Of a stretch of DNA of 64,000 bases, positions 25,471 through 34,412 are shown piece by piece. The notes beneath the pieces were generated by a model that did not search any database, had not been told where the DNA came from, and saw nothing but the letters and a program-made list of their open reading frames with translations. How positions within the stretch are numbered: position 1 is the stretch's first letter; every line of letters starts with the position of its first letter. Origin of the DNA: an uncultured Clostridia bacterium (lineage in GTDB: Bacteria; Bacillota; Clostridia; Christensenellales; Borkfalkiaceae); assembly GCA_947625025.1 (NCBI GenBank), contig CANQMQ010000004.1, positions 29,726 to 93,725 on the forward strand, in the 5' to 3' direction. A program made the translations under genes and the position numbers.

Positions 25471-26496
25471 ATGGACAACTTTGAAGAACTTCCCGCAGGG
25501 AGAGCCGAGGCATCCGTGCCCGCGGACCTTCCCGCAGGAGAGGGCTCCCCGACGCTTACCGCTACGGCGGACGGGAAGGGGAGACGGAGACTGACTGCCG
25601 TGCAGAGGCGGTCGCTCTATGGGTTGATTACGGCGTCCGTTCCGCTGATTGGCTTCCTCATATTTAACCTCATTCCGCTCGGGATCGCCATCGTGACGAT
25701 GTTCGTCGATATGGACGGCTACGATTTCGGGTCCATGCAGTGGAACAACTTTGCGAACTTTACCACCGTCTTTGCGGATGAGCGGTTTTGGAAGTCCATC
25801 GGGGTGAGTTTCATGTTCATCGTCCCGCACATGTTGGGCTTACTTATCTCGCTCTTCCTGAGCGCAATGCTCGCGCAAAAGTATCCGGGGCACAAACTCT
25901 TCAAGGCGCTCTTCTTCGTCCCGTATATTTGCTCGAGCGTGGCGATCTCCGTCATGTGGCGGTGGGTGTTCGACCAAAACGTCGGCATCCTCAACGACAT
26001 CATCATGCGGATCCTGCACACGGAGGAGGGGCCGCAGTGGTTCACGGATGCGGGGAACTACGCCGTCATGCTGATCACGGTCATGGTATGGCAGGCGCCC
26101 GGATACGGCATCGTGATGTTCTCGGCGGCGTTTACCAACGTCAACCCCACCCTCTATGAGGCGGCGGAGCTCGACGGCGCGGGCACCGTCCGCAAGTTCG
26201 TCTCCGTCACCCTTCCCGCGATCTCGCCTACGATCTTCTATCTCCTGATGGCGGGGCTTATAGCGGGCCTTCAGACCTTCGATATCCCGCAGATCTTTGC
26301 GGGAGACGCATGGACGGGGGCAGCAGGGCCGGACGACGCGGGCCTTTCGACCTCTCTCTACATCTACTACACGGGAATTACGTTCAGTAAGATGCCCGTG
26401 GCATCCGTGATGAGCATGATACTCTTCGTCGTCATTTTCTGTGTCCTGTTCATCAACTTCAAAATGCAGAATAAGTGGGTGAGTTATGACGTATAG
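25471..26496 (+). CDS. ABC sugar transporter permease (MalF/LplB-like)
   Basis: A 341-residue inner-membrane permease with a 50-residue Ala/Gly/Pro-rich cytoplasmic N-terminus, then six membrane segments (first at about 55-80, LYGLITASVPLIGFLIFNLIPLG). The EAA loop that contacts the ATPase is YEAAELDGAGTVRKFVSVTLPAI near residue 230. A long periplasm-type loop before the last segment contains AGDAWTGAAGPDDAGLSTSLYIYY. The site AGGAGGCTGG precedes the ATG, and the next permease starts inside its 3' end. Confidence 0.93.
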   Translation: MDNFEELPAGRAEASVPADLPAGEGSPTLTATADGKGRRRLTAVQRRSLYGLITASVPLIGFLIFNLIPLGIAIVTMFVDMDGYDFGSMQWNNFANFTTVFADERFWKSIGVSFMFIVPHMLGLLISLFLSAMLAQKYPGHKLFKALFFVPYICSSVAISVMWRWVFDQNVGILNDIIMRILHTEEGPQWFTDAGNYAVMLITVMVWQAPGYGIVMFSAAFTNVNPTLYEAAELDGAGTVRKFVSVTLPAISPTIFYLLMAGLIAGLQTFDIPQIFAGDAWTGAAGPDDAGLSTSLYIYYTGITFSKMPVASVMSMILFVVIFCVLFINFKMQNKWVSYDV

Positions 26497-27418
26497 CGAA
26501 AATTCGGCGCAAGCGCCCGCCGACGAAATGCTTCGGCGCAAGAATAAGAGCAAGCGGGCAAAGCTGGCCGCAAAGATCGTGGTCTACGTCCTTTTGGGGC
26601 TATACACGCTTTGGGTCCTCTTTCCCTTCCTCGTCATTCTCATTACCTCCATCGTCCCGCGGGAAGAACTCGATGCGTCCATGCACTTCATTTGGGCGCC
26701 CTCGAAGGTGAGTTTCGAAGCGTACCATATCGTCCTGTTCGACGACTTTTACGCCGAGCTGCTGTTTGGCGACTCGATGAGTTCCATCCTGCACGGCTTC
26801 ATCAACACGATGTGGCAGGTCGTACCGCCCACGCTCATCGGGCTGTTCGTCTCGGGGCTCTCCGCCTACGCCTTCGCAAAGATCCGGTTCAAGGGTTCGG
26901 ACGTCCTCTTCATGTGCCTCGTCGCCACGATGATGATCCCCGGGGCGGTGCTCACCATCCCGTCTTACCTCTTCTACGATGCCATCCGCTGGACGGACAG
27001 CGTACTCCCGCTGCTCATTCCGGGGCTGTTCGGCGGCGCGGGCGTCACCTTCTTCCTGCGGCAGTTTTTCTGCGGGCTTCCCGATGAGTTGATCGAAGCC
27101 GCACGCATCGACGGTCTCAACGACTTCATGATCTACGTGCGCATCTTCATTCCGCTGTCTGCACCGGCGTTCATCGCACAGGGCGTGTTCATGTTCGTCG
27201 GCGGGTACAACAACTATCAGGGCCCGCTCCTGTATCTCTCGAACTATCCTCAGCTTGCACCGCTTCAGCTTGCGGTCCAGCTCTTCTCGGGCGGGTACGG
27301 AAATCCCGCCGTCCTGTGCGCCGCCGTGGTGGTCGCCCTCGTGCCGCTTCTCATCCTGTATTGCTTCATGCAGAAGTACTTCACGCAGGGCATCGCCATG
27401 ACGGGCCTCAAAGCCTGA
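26486..27418 (+). CDS. ABC sugar transporter permease (MalG/LplC-like)
   Basis: A 310-residue partner permease overlapping the previous gene by 11 bases. It begins with a short charged N-terminus (RRKNKSKRAKLAAK), then membrane segments starting VVYVLLGLYTLWVLFPFLVILITS, and the EAA loop EAARIDGLNDFMIYVRIFIPLSAP near residue 205. The final residues QGIAMTGLKA are typical for the family. No ATP-binding subunit gene follows, so a shared MsmK-type ATPase encoded elsewhere is expected. Confidence 0.93.
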   Translation: MTYSENSAQAPADEMLRRKNKSKRAKLAAKIVVYVLLGLYTLWVLFPFLVILITSIVPREELDASMHFIWAPSKVSFEAYHIVLFDDFYAELLFGDSMSSILHGFINTMWQVVPPTLIGLFVSGLSAYAFAKIRFKGSDVLFMCLVATMMIPGAVLTIPSYLFYDAIRWTDSVLPLLIPGLFGGAGVTFFLRQFFCGLPDELIEAARIDGLNDFMIYVRIFIPLSAPAFIAQGVFMFVGGYNNYQGPLLYLSNYPQLAPLQLAVQLFSGGYGNPAVLCAAVVVALVPLLILYCFMQKYFTQGIAMTGLKA

Positions 27419-27428
27419 AAAAGGAGGG
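27419..27428 (+). promoter_or_regulatory. Orphan Shine-Dalgarno-like sequence
   Basis: AAAAGGAGGG lies directly after the permease stop, but no start codon follows at usable distance; the GH43 gene has its own site 60 bases later. It may be a remnant of a lost gene start in this 80-base gap. Confidence 0.4.
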
Positions 27429-27498
27429 ACAAGAAACGAAACCTGAAATCGGAACCAACCTACCCCCAAACGACGAAAATTATGATAAGGAGAATCAT

Positions 27499-29256
27499 AT
27501 GAACAAAAAAATTGCAGGCATTGCAGGATTGCTCATGACGGGTGTTCTTCTGTTGAGCGGTTGCGACGGCGCCCCCGTGGCCCTTCCGTACGACGATCAG
27601 ATCCACCCCGAAATGGACAATGCTTACATCGAGGAGTTGTTCTTCAGGAACGACCTCTTCACCGCCACGCCCGATCCGTGCGTATTCCAGGTGACCGACG
27701 AATCGAGCCCCGAATTCGGGTATTACTACCTGTTCGGCACGTCCGATCCCGATACGGGCTTCCGCGCGTACCGCAACAAGGATCTCACGGGCAAGTGGGA
27801 GGATGTCACCCCCGAATACAATTACCTTGCCTTCCAACCCACGGCGGGGCACTTCGCCTACGGAAAGGGCGGCTTCTGGGCGCCCGAAGTCATTTACGAT
27901 TCGGACGACGGCCTGTACTATATGTACTATTCGGGCACGGTCGGCGACGACCCCGAAGGCTTGCACCGCATGATAGGCGTCGCGGTCGCCGAGAACCCTT
28001 ACGGGCCCTATCAGCCCGCCACGGCGGACGGCCTGTCCGCTTCGACGCCGCTCTTCGACAACGCGACGATGGTGGATTGGTGCGAAGAGAACGGCGAAGA
28101 GACCTCTCAGGGCTACTTCAACTGCATCGACCCGCATCCGTACGTCGCCCCCGACGGCACCAAGTATCTCTACTTCACCCACGAGCACAGACTCAACGGC
28201 GAGACGTCGGATATCTATGGCGTCGAGATGGAGTCGTGGACCAAGCCCAACCTCGAGACGATGAAAGTGCTCACCCGTTCGGGCTACTACACCGTGGGCG
28301 ACAATGCCGAAGTTCCCGATTACGAACAGGGCAACACCACGAACGAGGGCGTTTGGATGACCCACAAGCAGGTAAACGGCGCGTGGAAATACTACCTCAC
28401 CCTCTCCATCAACGGCTATGCGGATAAGAGTTACACCGTCATTCAGGCGATCGGCGATTCGCCCCTCGGGCCCTTCCGCAAACTCACGGAGGCAGAGGGC
28501 GGCATCCTGCTCGGGACCGACCATGAGACCTTCGACCACATTTCGGGCTCGGGCCACCACAGCTTCGTCGTCGTAGATGATGAGATCTGGATGGTCTACC
28601 ACGAACACCTCAACCGCGAGAGCGGCGGTACGGGCGAGCGCGACGTCGCAGTTGACAAAGTCGTCTGGACCAAGAACAACGACGGGCTCGACGTGCTCTA
28701 CTGCAACGGCCCGACCTGGTCTCTCCAGCCCCGCATCGCGAAGTATTCGGGTTACAAGAACATCGCGCCCGAGAGCACCGTCAAGACGTCGGGCGGCAAA
28801 AACGCAGAGGCGCTCACCGACGGCATGCTATCCATCTACTCGAACATCGACTACGTGAAGGAATTCGAGGCAGACGCGACCGTCACCATTACGATGAGCT
28901 TCTCCGAATACCGCGAAGTGACCGCACTCATGGTCTACAACAGCAAGGTATTCGACCACTCCTTCGTAGACGTCAAGCGCATCGAGATGGATATCGAACA
29001 CGAAGGCGCAACGGGCGTCGCGTATATCGACAACCTCAAGTTCGATTGGGATTTCTATAAGATGGCAACGGCATTCGCAATGCGTCCGGGCGGCAGTTCG
29101 GTTGCGGTATTCAACCCCATCAAGGTGAAGGAGATCCGCATCACGATAGAACTTCCCGTACAGCGCCCCGAAGGGATTGAGATCATGGACGATTACGGTG
29201 CATTCATCGCGCAAAAGGTGGTTGCGGTCTCTGAAATCGTCGTGCTCGGCAAATAA
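27499..29256 (+). CDS. GH43-type glycoside hydrolase lipoprotein
   Basis: A 585-residue surface lipoprotein. The signal peptide MNKKIAGIAGLLMTGVLLLSGC has the lipobox LSGC. Residues about 40-410 form a five-bladed GH43 propeller: catalytic base Asp59 in TPDPCVF, FWAPEV, pKa-modulating Asp211 in IDPHPYV, the likely acid Glu283 in NEGVW, and SGSGHHSFVV. Residues about 420-585 look like an F5/8-type (discoidin-like) carbohydrate-binding jelly roll. GH43 enzymes usually release arabinose or xylose from plant glycans. The ATG at 27499 follows AAGGAGA; the frame is open upstream but that part overlaps the permease. Confidence 0.9.
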   Translation: MNKKIAGIAGLLMTGVLLLSGCDGAPVALPYDDQIHPEMDNAYIEELFFRNDLFTATPDPCVFQVTDESSPEFGYYYLFGTSDPDTGFRAYRNKDLTGKWEDVTPEYNYLAFQPTAGHFAYGKGGFWAPEVIYDSDDGLYYMYYSGTVGDDPEGLHRMIGVAVAENPYGPYQPATADGLSASTPLFDNATMVDWCEENGEETSQGYFNCIDPHPYVAPDGTKYLYFTHEHRLNGETSDIYGVEMESWTKPNLETMKVLTRSGYYTVGDNAEVPDYEQGNTTNEGVWMTHKQVNGAWKYYLTLSINGYADKSYTVIQAIGDSPLGPFRKLTEAEGGILLGTDHETFDHISGSGHHSFVVVDDEIWMVYHEHLNRESGGTGERDVAVDKVVWTKNNDGLDVLYCNGPTWSLQPRIAKYSGYKNIAPESTVKTSGGKNAEALTDGMLSIYSNIDYVKEFEADATVTITMSFSEYREVTALMVYNSKVFDHSFVDVKRIEMDIEHEGATGVAYIDNLKFDWDFYKMATAFAMRPGGSSVAVFNPIKVKEIRITIELPVQRPEGIEIMDDYGAFIAQKVVAVSEIVVLGK

Positions 29257-29273
29257 GGAACGGGAGGAATTTT

Positions 29274-32200
29274 ATGAAGAAAAATACCAAGAACATTACG
29301 ATAGGCTTGCTCGCACTCGGCCTTGCAGTGACGTCTTGCGGCGCACTTGCGGCTTGCGCGGGCGGGATAGAAGAACTTCCCAAATTCAACTATGACTACT
29401 CCAAGCCCACCGAGGACCTTGGGGATGGCATCGTCATTGACGGCAAAGTGGACGAAGCGCACTGGAAAGAGGGGAGAGCCTTCACGGGTGAAGTATTCGG
29501 CACCAATGTCACATATAAGATGATGACCTACTTCGGCGAAAAGGGCGTCTACTTCGGTTGGGATATCTATGACGACATCGTCTACTACCACCCCGACCGC
29601 GACATTTACGGCAACACGGGCGTCGAACTCTACGTCGGTTCGCCGGAAGAGCCGAATATGTCATACGAAATCGACCTCAACGCCTGCGGCAAGCGGATGC
29701 TCCGCAAGTGGACGGGCAGCCGCTTCATGAATTGGTTCAGTGAACTGCACAGCGCGGTCGTCTTTGACGGCACCTTCGGCGGCGAGTGCAACGGGTACAC
29801 GGTAGAACTCTATCTCCCGTATCACCTGTTCAATTCGGACGGTTCGGATACCAAGCACGATACGCTCCTCGTCAACCCCGTCTACATCCGCGGCAACGAC
29901 AATGCGAACAGCGACGATAAGCTGTGGTATTCGTTCGGTGCCGAAGAGCGCGGGCTCGTATGGGGCGCCGTACAATCCAACTTCTACCGCATGACGAAGG
30001 GCGTCGGCCTCGAAGCGAACGACGTCACCCTCACCAAAGAGGGCGAAGGTACGCTCACGGGCAGAAGCTACCACATTTCGGGCGACAAGTATACGGCATC
30101 CGTCCAACCCGCCGAGGGCTACTATCTCGAATCGCTCAAGATAGGGGATACCGACGTCACCGATAAACTCACCTACAACAACGGCGTCGCGAGTGCGTCC
30201 GCAGAGGCGAGCGGCGATTTCGAAGTCAAGGCAAAGTTCGCTCCGCTCTCTTCGACGAAGCACACCTTCAAGGGTACCGTTTCGACGAGCGAAGGCGAAC
30301 TCGAGGGCGCGGCAATGTATGCGCTCTACCGCGCGGCACGCATCGAGATCCCAGTCGCAGCGGACGGCAAGTTCGAAATTTCGCTTCCCGAAGCGGAGTG
30401 GAGAGTGTACTGCTCGGCACAGGCGGCGCTCACGCAGACGTACGACCTCGATATCTATGAGGACGTCACGCACAACTTCGTCCTCATGAGTTCGTATCTC
30501 GATTTCGACAACCCGAACTTCTGGAACATCGACGAACTTGGCAACGGCACCGTCGCTGCAGTCGGTTCGGATTGGCTTACGGGCGCAGTTCATAACAAGA
30601 TCAGCGGCACCAAAGTATTTGCATCGGCGAACATCGTGCTTCCCGCAGGCGGCGACGGCCCCCGCGTCGGTTTCCTGTTTGAGACGGCTTCCAAGGTCCG
30701 CGTATTCGCCTGCCTCCTCTGGACGAACGATACTTACAGAGTACAGGTCATCGTCAACGGCTTATGGGGCAAGTACGTCGCCGAAGACATCATGCTCGAC
30801 CAAGTGGTCGGCCCCGAAGTCGCACAGCTCGCACAGGGCAACGGCGTTCCGACGGCGGCACTCTTCGACGGCGGCAAGCTCTCGATGTGGGTCAACGGCA
30901 AGAACGTCATCGACAACACCCCTTGCAACGACTCGAGCTTCGGCATTTCCGAAACGACGGTCGCAAAGCCCGGTATCATGATCACGGCGAAGGGCGTCGC
31001 GTTCCGCAACCTCAGCTTCAATACGACGGGCTTCGACGAAGGCTATCCCATCAGCATCACCAAGACGGGCCGCGGCGCCGTCACGGTAGAAGGCAACAAG
31101 ACGACCTATCAGGACGGCGATACCCTCAAGTTCCACATCGAACCCAACGAAGGCTACGTCTGCACGGCGCTCACCGTCAACGGGAAGGATGTGCTCGCAG
31201 ACCTCAAAGGCGGCGTTCTCCAAGTGACGCCTACGGCGGGCATGGCAGTCGTCGCAGTCGATGCGACCTTCGAAGCGATCGAAGCGAAAAACGTCACCGT
31301 CTCGGGCTCCGTCACCTACTTCGGAAAGGCAATGAAGGATATCCCCGTCGAACTCAAGAAAGAGGACGGCACCGTCGTTGCATCCGGCAAGACGGCTCAG
31401 GACGGCTCCTACACCCTCACCAACGTTCCTACGGGCGTCTACACCCTCGTCGTAAACGGCGACGCGAACGCAGACTTCAAGGACGCATACCTCACCGTCT
31501 CGCGGTCTCTCCCCGTCACCGATGCGGTGGAAGATGAGGGCGTCGCGCTCCGTCCCGTACAGGATACAATCTACGGCTTGCTCGGCTTCACGGAAAACTT
31601 TGATATCAGCGGGCTTCCCAAGAACCCCACAAAGGATAGCGAAGGCAACATCACGGCCTTTACGGGCGGCAAGATCGTCCACGAATGGAACGACCCCGAA
31701 GGCGCGGACGGCCACAACAACGAACAGTCTATCACCCTCAACCTCCATGCCGCGGCAGGCGAGAACTTCTGGATCTCGGCGAACTTCCGCAAGCAGGATT
31801 CCTTCGATCCCGCAGAGAATTGGCGCTACGGCTTCAAGGTGACGGACGGCAGTTGGTGGATCGGTGCGACCCTCGTCGGAAACAACGTCTCAGACAACTC
31901 CTTCGTGGGCACCTTTAGTGGCGTACAGCTTCACAATTGGTTTGCCTATGGGGGTGTGGGTTACTACAAGGAGAACCCGCTCACCGACGCCGACAGAGCG
32001 GCATATGAGAGCGAGGCGGGCCTCAACGTCGCGTTTGCCCGCATCAACAACCTCTACTGCACCTTCTATCAGAGAGACGGCGTTTGGGTACTCTGTAACG
32101 ATTATGAGGACTACGACGCGGCCGGCAGAGAGAACAGCAGACCCGTGCAGATCGGCTTCATCGCCTATGAGCCGATGAGCATGGCGGAATTCAAGAACAT

Positions 32201-34397
32201 CGAGTGGAAGAGAGGGGACATCGATATCGAAGTCAACGTCTCCAAGCACGAGCACGTGACCGTGACCCACAACAGCCCGAAGCTCGGTGAGAACGTCGTC
32301 CTTACCCTCACGCCCGAGAGCGGCATGCTTCCGAGGTCCGTGAAGATCAACGGCGTCGAGCATGCACAAGACCTCGTGAAGGCCGAAAACGTCTATACCC
32401 TCACCCTTGCGGCTTACAAGAGCACGCGCAGCATCGAAGTCGAGGCGACCTTCGCCGAAATTGAGACGCTCCAATCTCTCACCTATCACATTACCCTCCA
32501 CAAGCTCGGCATCGACCAAGACAACAAGATCCCGCTTCCCGCGAATACCCAAGTCAAACTCGTCGGGACGAACACCTACACGGCGACCGTGGCTGAAGGC
32601 GTTGCGACGTTTGCAAACGTCCTCGAAGGCGAATACGCCCTCAAGATCGATGGCGGCTACGTCGATAAGGCAGTCACCGTTTCGGTAGGAAAGACGACGG
32701 ATACCTTCGAGATCGAATGGAACTTCATCGGCAATGCATCGACGAGGCCTGACAACCTCGATACCTCCAAGCTCAACGACGGCGAACTCAAGTTCAGCGA
32801 CGAACCCACCGGGGAATCGCACATAAAGACCAATCTTGTAAGCGGCTCGGGCGACTTCTTCTTCTCCTCTGTGGTAAAGAAGCATGATACTTTCAAAGGC
32901 AATTGGCGCTTCGGGTACACCCTTTACACCGATAGCAATTCGCAGCTTCAGGTAACCTTGATCGGCGCGAATGTTTCCTTCCAGGCAACGAATTGGTCTC
33001 TATGGGTGAATGGGCAGTTTACTGCAGAGATGACAGCGGCCTTTGAAGGCGACGGCATTGAATTTGCGATCGCAAGGCGCAGCGGCGTCCTCATCTTCCT
33101 CGCGAAGGCGGATGATACTTGGGGCGTGCTCGGCACATTGGATAACGGCACCTACAAGGGCAACCTTTCGATGGGCTTCGGCGCATGGCACGATAGAGCC
33201 GACCAGACGGCGGCAGGCGCAACGTGGAAGAATATCCGCTTTGGAACGTCTATCCCCACAGAAGTCGAAAATGCGCTCAAAGTGACCGTGACCAAGACGG
33301 TGACCGCAGGGACCCTCACGGTGAACCCCGAACAACCCAAGATAGGCGAGAACATTACCATTACCTATCAACCCGCAGAAGGCACGATCATTTCCCTGTT
33401 CAAGGTGAATGATGCGGATCAAATTACCAATCTCAAGCCTATCGGAGACGGCAAATATGAATTTACCCTCTCGGTGTATGGATCCAATGCGTTGAAGATC
33501 GAGGCGAATTGCACCGCGGCTGAAACCGTAACCGTGTCCCTCAAAATCAAGCTGAAGAACATGGGTTCAACCGAAGTCGATATCCCCGATAATGCGTATG
33601 TCACCTTATCTTCCGAAGGTATGGCTCTGATATCCGCATACTCCGTGAAGAGCGGCATCGTGACCTTCAACAACGTGAAGAAGGACGTGACGTATACCCT
33701 CACCGTAGAGCACTACGAGAGTCACTTGCTTGAGGTTAAGGCTGCTATCACCGAGCAGGAATTGACGTTGAACTATCAGATATTCCAAGGTACAAATGCT
33801 TCGTTCGATATCACCGACGCGATGAACGGCAACGTCGTTATGAAGCAGGCGAGCAACGCGGTGCTCTACTTCGCACAGGCAGTCAAGGCGGATGAGGACT
33901 TCTTTGCGCTCGCAACCTTCAAGAATATCGTAGCGACGCCTCAGAGCGGTTGGGATAGCCGTCTCGGCTTCGAAATCGGCCGCGGCGCACTCACCCACAA
34001 TTGGTGGGGCACTGCAACAAATATCTCGCAAGTCATTTGCTCCACACTCGACGATGCAAAGACTGAAGTTCAGATCCCTCCGCGCTGGCAGCATCCTCAT
34101 GCGATTGCAGACAAGGCGGCAGTTCATAACGATACCGGTTTCGTGATGGGCGTTGCGAGAGTGGATGGCAAGCTCTACGGTATCTATGCAAGCGGTGATT
34201 CGTATGAACTCGTACAGTGGGCAAATATCACGGATTTCAACAGCGGCGAAATTCGGATCGGTCTCACCGTCGATTACAACCATGCATGCGATAAGGTTGC
34301 AGACGTCAGCGGTCTCTCCTATGAGGTCGTCACGTCAGGGACTGCATTCAGCACGAATACCAAGCTCGCACAGGCCTTTGCGGCCCTCAAGGGTTGA
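29274..34397 (+). CDS. Giant surface lipoprotein: CBM9-like head and four tandem tripartite repeats
   Basis: A 1,707-residue exported protein. The signal peptide ends in the lipobox ALAAC near residue 28. Residues about 45-250 resemble a CBM9/DOMON carbohydrate-binding domain (IVIDGKVDEAHWKEG, GVYFGWDIYDD, GVELYVG). Then four repeats of 340-395 residues start near 253, 595, 989 and 1339. Each has a beta module of divergent InlB B-repeat type (repeat 2: GDTLKFHIEPNEGYVCTALT), a carboxypeptidase-regulatory-like Ig fold (DGSYTLTNVPTGVYTLVVNG) and a long concanavalin-like jelly roll (WRYGF, then a late GFIAYEP-like strand). No catalytic motif is seen. It has GGAGG eight bases before the ATG. Most likely a glycan-binding or scaffolding protein; there is no cell-wall sorting signal beyond the lipid anchor. 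Confidence 0.8.
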   Translation: MKKNTKNITIGLLALGLAVTSCGALAACAGGIEELPKFNYDYSKPTEDLGDGIVIDGKVDEAHWKEGRAFTGEVFGTNVTYKMMTYFGEKGVYFGWDIYDDIVYYHPDRDIYGNTGVELYVGSPEEPNMSYEIDLNACGKRMLRKWTGSRFMNWFSELHSAVVFDGTFGGECNGYTVELYLPYHLFNSDGSDTKHDTLLVNPVYIRGNDNANSDDKLWYSFGAEERGLVWGAVQSNFYRMTKGVGLEANDVTLTKEGEGTLTGRSYHISGDKYTASVQPAEGYYLESLKIGDTDVTDKLTYNNGVASASAEASGDFEVKAKFAPLSSTKHTFKGTVSTSEGELEGAAMYALYRAARIEIPVAADGKFEISLPEAEWRVYCSAQAALTQTYDLDIYEDVTHNFVLMSSYLDFDNPNFWNIDELGNGTVAAVGSDWLTGAVHNKISGTKVFASANIVLPAGGDGPRVGFLFETASKVRVFACLLWTNDTYRVQVIVNGLWGKYVAEDIMLDQVVGPEVAQLAQGNGVPTAALFDGGKLSMWVNGKNVIDNTPCNDSSFGISETTVAKPGIMITAKGVAFRNLSFNTTGFDEGYPISITKTGRGAVTVEGNKTTYQDGDTLKFHIEPNEGYVCTALTVNGKDVLADLKGGVLQVTPTAGMAVVAVDATFEAIEAKNVTVSGSVTYFGKAMKDIPVELKKEDGTVVASGKTAQDGSYTLTNVPTGVYTLVVNGDANADFKDAYLTVSRSLPVTDAVEDEGVALRPVQDTIYGLLGFTENFDISGLPKNPTKDSEGNITAFTGGKIVHEWNDPEGADGHNNEQSITLNLHAAAGENFWISANFRKQDSFDPAENWRYGFKVTDGSWWIGATLVGNNVSDNSFVGTFSGVQLHNWFAYGGVGYYKENPLTDADRAAYESEAGLNVAFARINNLYCTFYQRDGVWVLCNDYEDYDAAGRENSRPVQIGFIAYEPMSMAEFKNIEWKRGDIDIEVNVSKHEHVTVTHNSPKLGENVVLTLTPESGMLPRSVKINGVEHAQDLVKAENVYTLTLAAYKSTRSIEVEATFAEIETLQSLTYHITLHKLGIDQDNKIPLPANTQVKLVGTNTYTATVAEGVATFANVLEGEYALKIDGGYVDKAVTVSVGKTTDTFEIEWNFIGNASTRPDNLDTSKLNDGELKFSDEPTGESHIKTNLVSGSGDFFFSSVVKKHDTFKGNWRFGYTLYTDSNSQLQVTLIGANVSFQATNWSLWVNGQFTAEMTAAFEGDGIEFAIARRSGVLIFLAKADDTWGVLGTLDNGTYKGNLSMGFGAWHDRADQTAAGATWKNIRFGTSIPTEVENALKVTVTKTVTAGTLTVNPEQPKIGENITITYQPAEGTIISLFKVNDADQITNLKPIGDGKYEFTLSVYGSNALKIEANCTAAETVTVSLKIKLKNMGSTEVDIPDNAYVTLSSEGMALISAYSVKSGIVTFNNVKKDVTYTLTVEHYESHLLEVKAAITEQELTLNYQIFQGTNASFDITDAMNGNVVMKQASNAVLYFAQAVKADEDFFALATFKNIVATPQSGWDSRLGFEIGRGALTHNWWGTATNISQVICSTLDDAKTEVQIPPRWQHPHAIADKAAVHNDTGFVMGVARVDGKLYGIYASGDSYELVQWANITDFNSGEIRIGLTVDYNHACDKVADVSGLSYEVVTSGTAFSTNTKLAQAFAALKG

Positions 34398-34412
34398 TTT
34401 GAAAGGAGTAAC

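Noticed and set aside
23567..25513. A 648-codon antisense frame over the solute-binding lipoprotein gene
   Set aside because: The sense frame has signal peptide, lipobox, ribosome binding site and family motifs; the antisense frame has none of these.
29274..34397. Tandem repeats as a CRISPR or DNA satellite
   Set aside because: The periodicity is about 1 kb at protein level with strongly diverged DNA, so it is a repeat protein, not a nucleotide repeat array.
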